A DNA stretch of 64,000 nucleotides from Coriaria nepalensis (GCA_027186245.1 CP114482.1:29159209-29223208); one strand, 5' to 3'; shown: positions 1-12,628, numbered from the stretch's first letter. The notes: generated from the sequence alone by a model not told the origin. Numbers and translations are program-made.

Positions 1-3000
1 GGAAGCACTTCGAACCAATTCTATTTTTGCATTTGAGACACGACTTTCATGCATAACTTGCAATTGATCTATTGAAGGCAACTATCCATTTTTTTAGCAT
101 TAAAGTCATATTATTGCGTCTCTTTTAGTCAGTAAATCATTCTAAATCACTTTGAATGAAATTCGGCCTTTAAACATGACTTTCGTGCATAACTTGCAGT
201 TGATCTATTGAAGGCAACAATGCATTTGTTGAGCCTTAAAGTCATGTCAATGAGTTTCTTCTAGTCGTTAAATCATTCTAAATTAAGTCGAACGACTTCT
301 ATATTCGCCCTTCAAACATGATTTTATTACATGACTTGCAATTAATCCATTGAAGACAACAATGCATTGTTTTAGCCATAAATAGCATATCATTCAGTCT
401 TTTCATATCATTAAATTGTTTTGAAGCACATCGAACCAATTCTATTTTTGCATTTGAGACACGACTTTCATGCATAACTTGCAATTGATCTATTGAAGCC
501 AACTATGCATTTTTTTAGCCTTAAAGTCATATTATTGCGTCTCTTTTGGTCAGTAAATCATTCTAAATCACTTTGAATGAAATTCGGCCTTTAAACACAA
601 CTTTCGTGCATAACTTGCAGTTGATCTATTGAAGGCAACAATGCATTTGTTTAGCCTTAAAGTCATGTCAATGAGTCTCTTCTAGTCGTTAAATCATTCT
701 AAATTAAGTCGAACGAATTCTATTTTCGCCCTTCAAACATGATTTTATTACATAACTTGCAATTAGGCTATTGAAGAGAACAATGCATTGTTTTAGGCAT
801 AAAAAGCATATCATTCAATCTTTTCATATCATTAAATTGTTTGGAAGCACTTCGAACGAATTCCATTTTTGCATTTGAGACACGACTTTCATGCATAACT
901 TGCAATTGATCTATTGAAGCCAACTATGCATTTTTTTAGCCTTAAAGTCATATTATTGCGTCTCTTTTGGTCAGTAAATCATTCTAAATCACTTTGAATG
1001 AAATTCGGCCTTTAAACACAACTTTCGTGCATAACTTGCAGTTGATCTATTGAAGGCAACAATGCATTTGTTTAGCCTTAAAGTCATGTCAATGAGTCTC
1101 TTCTAGTCGTTAAATCATTCTAAATTAAGTCGAACGAATTCTATTTTCGCCCTTGAAACATGATTTTATTACATAACTTGCAATTAGGTTATTGAAGACA
1201 ACAATGCATTGTTTTAGCCATAAAAAGCATATCATTCAATCTTTTCATATCATTAAATTGTTTGGAAGCACTTCGAACCAATTCTATTTTTGCATTTGAG
1301 ACACGACTTTCATGCATAACTTGCAATTGATCTATTGAAGGCAACTATGCATTTTTTTAGCCTTAAAGTCATATTATTGCGTCTCTTTTGGTCAGTAAAT
1401 CATTCTAAATCACTTTGAATGAAATTCGACCTTTAAACATGACTTTCGTGCATAACTTGCAGTTGATCTATTGAAGGCAACAATGCATTTGTTTAGCCTT
1501 AAAGTCATGTCAATGAGTCTCTTCTAGTCGTTAAATCATTCTAAATTAAGTCGAACGAATTCTATTTTCGCCCTTCAAACATGATTTTCTTACATACTTG
1601 CAATTAGGCTATTGAAGACAACAATGCATTGTTTTAGCCATAAAAAGCATATCATTCAGTCTTTTCATATCATTAAATTGTTTGGAAGCACTTCGAACCA
1701 ATTCTCTTTTTGCATTTAACACACGACTTTCATGCATAACTTGCAATTGATCTATTGAAGGCAACTATCCAATTTTTTAGCATTAAAGTCATATTATTGC
1801 GTCTCTTTTGGTCTGTAAATCATTCTAAATCACTTTGAATGAAATTCGGCCTTTAAACATGACTTTCGTGCATAACTTGCAGTTGATCTATTGAAGGCAA
1901 CAATGCATTTGTTTAGCCTTAAAGTCATGTCAATGAGTCTCTTCTTGTCGTTAAATCATTCTAAATTAAGTCGAACGAATTCTATTTTTGCCCTTCAAAC
2001 ATGATTTTCTTACATAACTTGCAATTAATCTATTGAAGACAACAATGCATTATTTTGGCCTTAAAAAGCATATCATTCAATCGTCTCATATCATTAAATT
2101 GTTTAGAAGCATTTCGAACCAATTCTATTTCTGCATTTAAGACACGACTTTCTTACATAACTTGCAATTGATCTATTGAAGGCAACAATCCATTTTTTTA
2201 GCCTTAAAGTCAAATTTTTGCGTCTCTTTTAGTCAGTAAATCATTCTAAATCACTTGGAATGAAATTTTGCCTTTAAACATGACTTCCGTGCATAGCTTG
2301 CAGTTGAACTATTGAAGCCAACAATGCATTTGTTTAGCCTTAAAGTCATGTCAATGAGTCTCTTCTAGTCGTTAAATCATTCTAGATTAAGTCGAACGAA
2401 TTCTATTTTCGCCCTTCAAACATGATTTTCTTACATAACTTGCAATTAGGCTATTGAAGACAACAATGCATTATTTTAGCCTTAAAAAACATATCATTCA
2501 GTCTTTTCATATCATTAAATTGTTTGAAGCACTTTGAACCAATTCTATTTGTGCATTTGAGACACGACTTTCATGCATAACTTGCAATTGATCTATTGAA
2601 GGCAACTATCCAATTTTTTAGCATGAAAGTCATATTATTGCGTCTCTTTTGGTCAGTAAATCATTCTAAATCACTTCAAATGAAATTCGGCATTTAAACA
2701 TGATTTTCGTGCATAACTTGCAGTTGATGTATTGAAGGCAACAATGCATTTGTTTAGCCTTAAAGTCATGTCAATGAGTCTCTTCTAGTCGTGAAATCAT
2801 TCTAGATTAAGTCGAATGAATTCTATTTTCTCCCTTCAAACATCATTTTCTTACATAACTTGCCATTAGGCTATTGAAGGCAACAATGCATTATTTTAGC
2901 CTTAAAAAGCATATCATTCAGTCTTTTCATATCATTAAATTGTTTGGAAGCACTTCGAACCAATTCTACTTGTGCATTGGAGACACGACTTTCATACATA

Positions 3001-5880
3001 ACTTGCAATTGATCTATTCAAGGAAACTATGCATTTTTTTAGCCTTAAAGTCATATTATTGCGTCTCTTTTAGTCAGTAAATCATTCTAAATCACTTTGA
3101 ATGAAATTCGGCCTTTAAACACGACTTTCGTGCATAACTTGCAGTTGATGTATTGAAGGCAACAATGCATTTGTTTAGCCTTAAGGTCATGTCAATGAGT
3201 CTCTTCTAGTCGTTAAATCATTCTAAATTAAGTCGAACGAATTCTATTTTTGCCCTTCAAACATGATTTTCTTACATAACTTGCAACTAGGCTATTGAAG
3301 ACAACAATGCATTGTTTTAGCCATAAAAAGCATATCATTCAGTCTTTTCATATCATTAAATTGTTTGGAAGCACTTCGAACCAATTCTATTTGTGCATTT
3401 GCGACACGACTTTCATACATAACTTGCAATTGATCTATTGAAGCCAACTATGCATGTTTTTAGCCTTAAAGTCATATTATTGCGTCTCTTTTAGTCAGTA
3501 AATCATTCTAAATCACTTTGAATAAAATTCGGCCTTTAAACATGACTTTCGTGCATAACTTGCAGTTGATCTATTGAAGGCAACAATGCATTTGTTTAGC
3601 CTTAAAGTCATGTCATTGAGTCTCTTCTAGTCGTTAAATCATTCTAAATTAAGTCGAACGAATTCTATTTTCGCCCTTCAAACATGATTTTCTTACATAC
3701 TTGCAATTAGGCTATTGAAGACAACAATGCATTGTTTTAGCCATAAAAAGCATATCATTCAGTCTTTTCATATCATTAAATTGTTTGGAAGCACTTCGAA
3801 CCAATTCTATTTTTGCATTTAAGACACGACTTTCATGCATAACTTGCAATTGATCTATTGAAGGCAACTATCCATTTTTTTAGCATTAAAGTCATATTAT
3901 TGCATCTCTTTTAGTCAGTAAATCATTCTAAATCACTTTGAATGAAATTCGGTTTAAAGATGACTTTCGTGCATAACTTGCAGTTGATGTATTGAAGGCA
4001 ACAATGCATTTGTTTAGCCTTAAGGTCATGTCAATGAGTCTCTTCTAGTCGTTAAATCATTCTAAATTAAGTCGAACGAATTCTATTTTGCCCTTCAAAT
4101 ATGATTTTCTTACATAACTTGCAATTAATCTATTGAAGACAACAATTCATTATTTTAGCCATAAAAAGCATATCATTCAGTCTTTTCATGTCATTAAATT
4201 GTTTGGAAGCACTTCGAACCAATTCTATTTTTGCATTTAAGACACGACTTTCATGCACAACTTGCAATTGATCTATTGAAGGCAACTATCCATTTTTTTA
4301 GCATTAAAGTCATATTATTGCGTCTCTTTTAGTCAGTAAATCATTCTAAATCACTTTGAATGAAATTCGGCCTTTAAACATGACTTTCGTGCATAACTTG
4401 CTGTTGATCTATTGAAGGCAACAATGCATTTGTTTAGCCTTAAAGTCATGTCAATGAGTTTCTTCTAGTCGTTAAATCATTCTAAATTAAGTCGAACGAC
4501 TTCTATATTCGCCCTTCAAACATGATTTTATTACATAACTTGCAATTAATCCATTGAAGACAACAATGCATTGTTTTAGCCATAAATAGCATATCATTCA
4601 GTCTTTTCATATCATTAAATTGTTTGGAAGCACATCGAACCAATTCTATTTTTGCATTTGAGATACGACTTTCATGCATAACTTGCAATTGATCTATTGA
4701 AGGCAACTATGCATTTTTTTACCCTTAAAGTCATATTATTGCGTCTCTTTTAGTCAGTAAATCATTCTAAATCACTTTGAATGAAATTCGGCCTTTAAAC
4801 ACAACTTTCGTGCATAACTTGCAGTTGATCTATTGAAGGCAACAATGCATTTGTTTAGCCTTAAAGTCATGTCAATGAGTCTCTTCTAGTCGTTAAATCA
4901 TTCTAAATTAAGTCGAACGAATTCTATTTTCGCCCTTCAAACATGATTTTATTACATAACTGGCAATTAGGCTATTGAAGACAACAATGCATTGTTTTAG
5001 CCATAAAAAGCATATCATTCAATCTTTTCATATCATTAAATTGTTTGGAAGCACTTCGAACCAATTCTATTTTTGCATTTGAGACACGACTTTCATGCAT
5101 AACTTGCAATTGATCTATTGAAGGCAACTATGCATTTTTTTAGCCTTAAAGTCATATTATTGCGTCTCTTTTGGTCAGTAAATCATTCTAAATCACTTTG
5201 AATGAAATTCGGCCTTTAAACATGACTTTCGTGCATAACTTGCAGTTGATCTATTGAAGGCAACAATGCATTTGTTCAGCCTTAAAGTCATGTCAATGAG
5301 TCTCTTCTAGTCGTTAAATCATTCTAAATTAAGTCGAACGAATTCTATTTTCGCCCTTCAAACATGATTTTATTACATAACTTGCAATTAGGCTATTGAA
5401 GACAACAATGCATTGTTTTAGCCATAAAAAGCATATCATTCAATCTTTTCATATCATTAAATTGTTTGGAAGCGCTACGAACCAATTCTATTTTTGCATT
5501 TAAGACACGCCTTTCATACATAACTTGCAATTGATCTATTGAAGGCAACAATCCATTTTTTTAGCCTGAAAGTCATATTTTTGCGTCTCTTTTAGTCAGT
5601 AAATCATTCTAAATCACTTTGAATGAAATTCGGCCTTTAAACATGACTTTCGTGCATAACTTGCAGTTGATCTATTGAAGGCAACAATGCATTTGTTTAG
5701 CCTTAAAGTCATGTCAATGAGTCTCTTGTAGTCGTTAAATCATTCTAAATTAAGTCGAACGAATTCTATTTTCGCCCTTCAAACATGATTTTATTACATA
5801 ACTTGCAATTAGGCTATTGAAGACAACAATGCATTGTTTTAGCCATAAAAAGCATATCATTCAATCTTTTCATATCATTA
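1..5880. repeat. Diverged left block of the array
   Basis: About 14 monomers that differ from one another at scattered positions, with several single-base gaps: catacttgc for cataacttgc near 1594 and 3698, a shortened cggtttaaag near 3951, attttgccc near 4087 and a missing g near 2524. Together these make the spacing from the C subunit at 288 to the one at 4492 equal to ten monomers minus 6 bp. Those two C subunits share rare marks (gaacgacttctatattcg, cataaatagcat, cacatcgaacc), so about 240-1300 and 4440-5500 look like old copies of each other. Most A subunits here carry tattattgcg and ctttgaatg, unlike most of the right side. Confidence 0.85.
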
Positions 5881-6738
5881 AATTGTTTGGAAGCACTTCG
5901 AACCAATTCTATTTTTGCATTTGAGACACGACTTTCATGCATAACTTGCAATTGATCTATTGAAGGCAACTATGCATTTTTTTAGCCTTAAAGTCATATT
6001 ATTGCGTCTCTTTTGGTCAGTAAATCATTCTAAATCACTTTGAATGAAATTCGGCCTTTAAACACAACTTTCGTGCATAATTTGCAGTTGATGTATTGAA
6101 GGCAACAATGCATTTGTTTAGCCATAAGGTCTTGTCAAGGAGTCTCTTCTAGTCGTTAAATCATTCTAAATTAAGTCGAACGAATTCTATTTTCGCCCTT
6201 CAAACATGATTTTCTTACATAACATGCAATTAATCCATTGAAGACAACAATGCATTATTTTAGCCATAAAAAGCATTTCATTCAGTCTTTTCATGTCATT
6301 AAATTGTTTGGAAGCACTTCGAACCAATTCTATTTTTGCATTTGAGACACGACTTTCATGCATAACTTGCAATTGATCTATTGAAGGCAACTATGCATTT
6401 TTTTAGCCTTAAAGTCATATTATTGCGTCTCTTTTGGTCAGTAAATCATTCTAAATCACTTTGAATGAAATTCGGCCTTTAAACACAACTTTCGTGCATA
6501 ATTTGCAGTTGATGTATTGAAGGCAACAATGCATTTGTTTAGCCTTAAGGTCTTGTCAAGGAGTCTCTTCTAGTCGTTAAATCATTCTAAATTAAGTCGA
6601 ACGAATTCTATTTTCGCCCTTCAAACATGATTTTCTTACTTAACATGCAATTAATCCATTGAAGACAACAATGCATTATTTTAGCCATAAAAAGCATTTC
6701 ATTCAGTCTTTTCATGTCATTAAATTGTTTGGAAGCAC

Positions 6739-6880
6739 TTCGAACCAATTCTATTTTTGCATTTGAGACACGACTTTCATGCATAACTTGCAATTGATCT
6801 ATTGAAGGCAACTATGCATTTTTTTAGCCTTAAAGTCATATTATTGCGTCTCTTTTGGTCAGTAAATCATTCTAAATCAC
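6739..6880 (+). repeat. Subunit A of the monomer (142 bp)
   Basis: Opens with ttcgaaccaattct. It holds the shared boxes cataacttgca, ctattgaaggcaac and ttagccttaaag, and ends with aaatcattctaaatcac. It is distinguished from B and C by the acacgactttcatg string, by the longest T tract of the monomer (cattttttta) and by tattattgcgtctc. Array-wide variants include ttgagac/ttaagac, tatccat/tatgcat/tatccag and gcgtctc/gcatcta, and these define the subfamilies on the right side of the window. Confidence 0.9.
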
Positions 6881-7017
6881 TTTGAATGAAATTCGGCCTT
6901 TAAACACAACTTTCGTGCATAATTTGCAGTTGATGTATTGAAGGCAACAATGCATTTGTTTAGCCATAAGGTCTTGTCAAGGAGTCTCTTCTAGTCGTTA
7001 AATCATTCTAAATTAAG
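6881..7017 (+). repeat. Subunit B of the monomer (137 bp)
   Basis: Opens with tttgaatgaaattcggcc. It has the same central boxes as A (cataacttgca-ttga, attgaaggcaac, ttagcc-taa) but is about 5 bp shorter before the first box, which accounts for 137 rather than 142 bp. B-specific strings are gactttcgtgc and gagtctcttctagtcgtt. It ends aaattaag just before subunit C. This particular copy has a locally spread variant (gccataaggtcttgtcaagg) in place of the usual gccttaaagtcatgtcaatg. Confidence 0.9.
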
Positions 7018-7159
7018 TCGAACGAATTCTATTTTCGCCCTTCAAACATGATTTTCTTACATAACATGCAATTAATCCATTGAAGACAACAATGCATTAT
7101 TTTAGCCATAAAAAGCATTTCATTCAGTCTTTTCATGTCATTAAATTGTTTGGAAGCAC
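7018..7159 (+). repeat. Subunit C of the monomer (142 bp)
   Basis: Opens with tcgaacgaattctattttcg. Its middle is the most divergent of the three: gattttcttacataac, then either ttaatccattg or ttaggctattg, then gacaacaatgcat and ttagccataaaaagc. It ends at cattaaattgtttggaagcac. The two middle variants are the main marker of monomer class in this array: the ttaatcc class leaves a minus-strand frame open, and the ttaggct class closes it with TAG. Confidence 0.9.
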
Positions 7160-7385
7160 TTCGAACCAATTCTATTTTTGCATTTGAGACACGACTTTCA
7201 TGCATAACTTGCAATTGATCTATTGAAGGCAACTATGCATTTTTTTAGCCTTAAAGTCATATTATTGCGTCTCTTTTGGTCAGTAAATCATTCTAAATCA
7301 CTTTGAATGAAATTCGGCCTTTAAACACAACTTTCGTGCATAATTTGCAGTTGATGTATTGAAGGCAACAATGCATTTGTTTAGC

Positions 7386-10300
7386 CTTAAAGTCATGTCA
7401 ATGAGTCTCTTCTAGTCGTTAAATCATTCTAAATTAAGTCGAACGAATTCTATATTCGCCCTTCAAACATGATTTTCTTACATAACTTGCAATTCATCTA
7501 TTGAAGACAACAATGCATTATTTTAGCCCTAAAAAGCATATCATTCAGTCTTTTCATGTCATTAAGTTGTTTGGAAGCACTTCTAACCAGTTCTATTTTT
7601 GCATTTAAGAAATGACTTTCATGCATAACTTGCAATTGATCTATTGAAGGCAACTATCCATTTTTTTAGCATTAAAGTCATATTATTGCGTCTCTTTTAG
7701 TCAGTAAATCATTCTAAATCACTTTCAATGAAATTCGACATTTAGACATGACTTTCGTGCATAACTTGCAGTTGATCTATTGAAGGCAACAGTGCATTTG
7801 TTTAGCCTTAAAGTCTTGTCAATGAGTCTCTTCTAGTCGTTAAATCATTCTAAATTAAGTCGAACGAATTCTATTTTCGCCCTTCAAACATGATTTTATT
7901 ACATAACTTGCAATTAATCCATTGAAGACAACAATGCACTGTTTTAGCCATAAATAGCATGTCATTCAGTCTTTTCATATCATTAAATTGTTTGGAAGCA
8001 CTTCGAACCAATTCTATTTTTGCATTTGAGACACGACTTTCATGCATAACTTGCAATTGATCTATTGAAGGCAACAATCCTTTTTTTAGCCTTAAAGTCA
8101 TATTATTGCGTCTCTTTTAGTCAGTAAATCATTCTAAATCACTTTGAATGAAATTCGGCCTTTAAACATGACTTTCGTGCATAACTTGCAGTTGATCTAT
8201 TGAAGGCAACAATGCATTTGTTTAGCCTTAAAGTCATGTCAATGATCTCTTCTAGTCGTTAAATCATTCTAAATTAAGTCGAACGAATTCTATTTTTGCC
8301 CTTCAAACATGATCTTCTTACATAACTTGCAATTAATCCATTGAAGACAACAATGCATTATTTTAGCATTAAAGTCATATTATTGCGTCTCTTTTAGTCA
8401 GTAAATCCTTCTAAATCACTTTGAATGAAATTCGGCCTTTATACATGACTTTCGTGCATAACTTGCAGTTGATCTATTGAAGGCAACAATATATTTGTTT
8501 AGCCTTAAAGTCATGAAAATTTGTCTCTTCAAGTCGTTAAATCATTCTAAATTAAGTCGAACGAATTCTATTTTCGCCCTTCAAACATGATTTTATTACA
8601 TAACTTGCAATTAATCAATTGATGACAACAATGCATTATTTTAGCCTTAAAAAGCATATCATTCAGTCTTTTCATATCATTAAATTGTTTGGAAGCACTT
8701 CGAACCAATTCTATTTTTGCATTAGAGACACGACTTTCATGCATAACTTGCAATTGATCTATTGAAGGCAACTATAAATTTTTTTAGCATTAAAGTCATA
8801 TTATTGCGTCTCTTTTGGTCAGTAAATCATTCTAAATCACTTTGAATGAAATTCGGCCTTTAAACACAACTTTCGTGCATAACTTGCAATTGATGTATTG
8901 AAGGCAACAATGCATTTGTTTAGCAGTAAGGTCATGTCAAGGAGTCTCTTCTAGTCGTTAAATCATTCTAAATTAAGTCTAACGAATTCTATTTTCGCCC
9001 TTCAAACATGATTTTATTACATAACTTGCAATTAATCCATTGAAGACAACAATGCATTATTTTAGCCTTAAAGAGCATATCATTCAGTCTTTTCATATCA
9101 TTAAATTGTTTGGAAGCACTTCGAACCAATTCGATTGTTGCATTTAATACACGACTTTCATGCATAACTTGCAATTGATCTATTGAAGGCAACAATCCAT
9201 TTTTTTAGCCTCAAAGTCATATTATTGCGTCTCTTTTAGTCAGTAAATCATTCTAAATCACTTTGAATGAAATTCGGCCTTTAAACACAACTTTCATGCA
9301 TAACTTTCAGTTGATGTATTGAAGGCAACAATGCATTTGTTTAGCCTTAAGGTCATGTCAAGGAGTCTCTTCTAGTCGTTAAATCATTCTAAATTAAGTC
9401 GAACGAATTCTATTTTCGCCCTTCAAACATGATTTTCTTACATAACTTTCAATTAGTCCATTGAAGACAACAATGCATTATTTTAGCCATAAAAAGCATT
9501 TCATTCAGTCTTTTCATGTCATTAAATTGTTTGGAAGCACTTCAAACCAATTCGATTTTTGCATTTAATACACGACTTTTATGCATAACTTGCAATTGAT
9601 CTATTGAAGGCAACAATCCATTTTTTTAGCCTTAAAGTCATATTATTGCGTCTCTTTTCGTTAGTAAATCATTCTAAATCACTTTGAATGAATTTCGGCC
9701 TTTAAACATGACTTTCGTGCATAACTTGCAGTTGATCTATTGAAGGCAACAATGCATTTGTTAAGCCTTAAAGTCATGTCAATGAGTCTCTTCTAGTCAT
9801 TAAATCATTCTAAATTAAGTCGAACGAATTCCATTTTCGCCCTTCAAACATGATTTTCTTACATAACATGCAATTAATCCATTGAAGACAACAATGCATT
9901 ATTTTAGCCATAAAAAGCGTATCATTCAGTCTTTTCATATCATTAAATTGTTTGGAAGCACTTCGAACCAATTCTATTTTTGCATTTAAGACACGACTTT
10001 CATGCATAACTTGCAATTGATCTGTTGAAGGCAACTATCCATTTTTTTAGCCTTAAAGTCATATTATTGCGTCTCTTTTGGTAAGTAAATCATTCTAAAT
10101 CACTTCAAATGAAATTCGGCGTTTAAACATGACTTTCGTGCATAAATTGCAGTTGATGTATTGAAGGCAACAATGCATTTGTTTAGCCTTAAAGTCATGT
10201 CAATGAGGCCCTTCTAGTCGTTAAATCATTCTAAATTAAGTCGAACGAATTCTATTTTCGCCCTTCAAACATGATTTTATTACAGAACTTGCAATTAATC

Positions 10301-12485
10301 CATTGAAGACAACAATGCATTATTTTTGCCTTAAAAAGCATATCATTCAGTCTTTTCATATCATTAATTTATTTGGAAGCACTTCGAACTAATTCTATTT
10401 GTGCATTTGAGACACGACTTTCATACATAACTTGCAATTGATCTATTGAAGGCAACTATGCATCTTTTTAGCCTTAAAGTCATATTATTGCGTCTCTTTT
10501 AGTCAGTAAATCATTCTAAATCACTTTGAATGCAATTCGGCCTTTAAACATGACTTTCGTGCATAACTTGCAGTTGATGTATTGAAGGCAACAATGCATT
10601 TGTTTAGCCTTAAAGTCATGTCAATGAGTCTCTTCTAGTCGTTAAATCATTCTAAATTAAGTCGAACAAATTCTATTTTCGCCCTTCAAACATGATTTTC
10701 TTACATACTTGCAATTAGGTTATTGAAGACAACAATGCATTATCTTAGCCTTAAAAAGCATATCATTCAGTCTTTTCATGTCATTAAATTGTTTGGAAGC
10801 ACTTCGAACAAATTCTATTTTTGCATTGAAGACACGACTTTCATGCATAACTTGCAATTGATCTATTGAAGGCAACTATCCATTTTTTTAGCATTAAAGT
10901 CATATTACTGCATCTCTTTTAGTCAGTAAATCATTCTAAATCACTTTCAATGAAATTCGGCCTTTAAACATGACTTTCGTGCATAACTTGCAGTTGATCT
11001 ATTGAAGGCAACAATGCATTTGTTTAGCCTTAAAGTCATGTCAATGAGTCTCTTCTAGTCGTTAAATCATTCTAAATTAAGTCGAACGAATTCTATTTTC
11101 GCCCTTCAAACATGATTTTCTTACATACTTGCAATTAGGCTATTGAAGACAACAATGCATTGTTTTAGCCATAAAAAGCATATCATTCAGTCTTTTCATA
11201 TCATTAAATTGTTTGGAAGCACTTCGAACCAATTCTATTTTTGCATTTAAGACACGACTTTCATGCATAACTTGCAATTGATCTATTGAAGGCAACTATC
11301 CCTTTTTTTAGCCTTAAAGTCATATTATTGCGTCTCTTTTGGTCAATAAATCATTCTAAATCACTTCAAATGAAATTCGGCGTTTAAACATGACTTTCGT
11401 GCATAACTTGCAGTTGATGTATTGAAGGCAACAATGCATTTGTTTAGCCTTAAAGTCATGTCAATGAGTCTCTTCTAGTCGTTAAATCATTCTAAATTAA
11501 GTCGAACGAATTCTATTTTCGCCCTTCAAACATGATTTTATTACATAACTTGCAATTAGGCTATTGAAGACAACAATGCATTGTTTGAGCCATAAAAAGC
11601 ATATCATTCAGTCTTTTCATATCACTAAATTGTTTGGAAGCACTTCAAACCAATTCTATTTTTGTATTTAAGACACAACTTTCATGCATAACTTGCAATT
11701 GATCTATTGAAGGCAACTATCCATTTTTTTAGCCTTAAAGTCATATTATTGTATCTATTTTGGTTAGTAAATCATTCTAAATCACTTCAAATGAAATTCG
11801 GCGTTTAAACATGACTTTCGTGCATAACTTGCAGTTCATCTATTGAAGGCAACAATGCATTTGTTTAGCCTTAAAGTCATGTCAATGAGTTTCTTCTAGT
11901 CGTTAAATCATTCTAAATTAAGTCGAACGAATTCTATTTTCGCCCTTCAAACATGATTTTCTTACATAACTTGCAATTAGGCTATTGAAGACAACAATGC
12001 ATTGTTTTAGCCATAAAAAGCATATCATTCATACTTTTCATATCATTAAATTGTTTGGAATCACTTCGAACCAATTCTATTTTTGCATTTAAGACACGAC
12101 TTTCATGCATAACTTGCAATTGATCTATTGAAGGCAACTATGCATTTTTTTGGCCTTAAAGTGATATTATTGCGTTTCTTTTGGTCAGTAAATCATTCTA
12201 AATCACTTTGAATGAAATTCGGCCTTTAAACATGACTTTCGTGCATAACTTGTTGTTGATCTATTGAAGGCAACAATGCATTTGTTTAGCCTTAAAGTCA
12301 TGTCAATCAGTCTCTTCTAATCGTTAAATCATTCTAAATTAAGTCGAACGAATTCTATTTTCGCCCTTCAAACATGATTTTCTTACATAACTTGCAATTA
12401 ATCTATTGAAGACAACAATGCATTATTTTAGCCATAAAAAGCATATCATTCAGTCTTTTCATGTCATTAAATTGTTTGGAAGCAC
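7386..12485. repeat. Diverged block, continued, containing the C/A hybrid
   Basis: About twelve monomers with mixed variants and frequent private changes, resembling 1-5880 more than the right side. Small gaps include a shortened T tract near 8080, aatgatctctt for aatgagtctctt near 8244, and catacttgc near 10706 and 11126. The block contains the C/A hybrid described separately. No non-satellite sequence is present. Confidence 0.8.
8279..8419 (+). repeat. C/A hybrid subunit (one subunit deleted)
   Basis: The segment starts as a normal C subunit (tcgaacgaattct) and continues to gcattattttagc at about 8367. It then switches to subunit A sequence (attaaagtcatattattg) and ends as A before a normal B at 8420. 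The join is at the box ttttagc that both parents share, between about 8361 and 8367. A crossover at the matching offset (87 in C, 88 in A) removes 143 bp. With the two 1-bp gaps in the same monomer this gives -145, exactly the deficit between the flanking C subunits at 7860 and 8557. The attaaag form is a known A variant in nearby monomers. Confidence 0.92.
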
Positions 12486-12628
12486 TTCGAACCAATTCTA
12501 TTTTTGCATTTAAGACACGACTTTCATGCATAACTTGCAGTTGATGTATTGAAGGCAACAATGCATTTGTTTAGCCTTAAAGTCATGTCAATGAGTCTCT
12601 TCTAGTCGTTAAATCATTCTAAATTAAG
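12486..12628 (+). repeat. A/B hybrid subunit (one subunit deleted)
   Basis: It starts as A (ttcgaaccaattct, then acacgactttcatg) and changes to B at cataacttgcagttgatg, continuing as B to aaattaag. The join lies in the shared box gcataacttgca, at about 12527-12539, because ttcatg at 12523 is A-specific and gcag at 12540 is B-specific. Matching offsets (44 in A, 38 in B) predict a 136 bp loss and a 143 bp hybrid, which is what is seen. The resulting monomer is two subunits long. Adding two 1-bp gaps gives the observed deficit of 138 bp between C subunits at 9820 and 14313. Confidence 0.92.

Larger units (their letters stand above)
6739..7159 (+). repeat. Representative 421 bp satellite monomer (A-B-C trimer)
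   Basis: One clean copy, chosen because its neighbours on both sides are nearly identical to it. It starts at ttcgaaccaa and ends at ggaagcac, and divides into subunits of 142, 137 and 142 bp. The phase is my choice: each subunit begins at a related motif of the form t-tcgaa/tgaa followed by an aattc-like string. The monomer carries a T tract in A (catttttttag), several A/T-rich stretches and about nine CpG sites. Hand count of its A subunit gives 46 G+C of 142. Confidence 0.95.
5881..7385. repeat. Recent tandem amplification of the plain 421 bp monomer
   Basis: About 3.6 consecutive monomers are nearly identical at a shift of 421 bp. They share uncommon marks: cttacataacatgcaatt, aagcatttcattcag, cataatttgcagttg and aaggtcttgtcaaggag. 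The only differences I noticed are ttacttaacatg near 6638 and gccttaagg instead of gccataagg near 6541. Upstream (C at about 5750-5880) and downstream (from about 7385, where tcatgtcaatgag returns) the marks stop abruptly. This is the only place where single monomers, rather than blocks of two or more, have amplified in a run. Confidence 0.85.

Noticed and set aside
299..502. Minus-strand open frames of 67-76 codons here and in more than 40 other monomers, as possible small protein genes
   Set aside because: They repeat with the satellite, cross a subunit boundary, lack any recognisable domain, and are closed by TAG or TAA through ordinary monomer variants in most copies. No start context or promoter is associated with them.
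2874..3080. Plus-strand open frame of 68 codons
   Set aside because: It is a chance open stretch in one diverged monomer; the same stretch is closed in almost all other copies.
6731..6760. CENP-B box like site around ggaagcacttcgaacc
   Set aside because: It has a ttcg core but not the remaining conserved positions (A and CGGG at the set spacing) of the 17 bp box on either strand.
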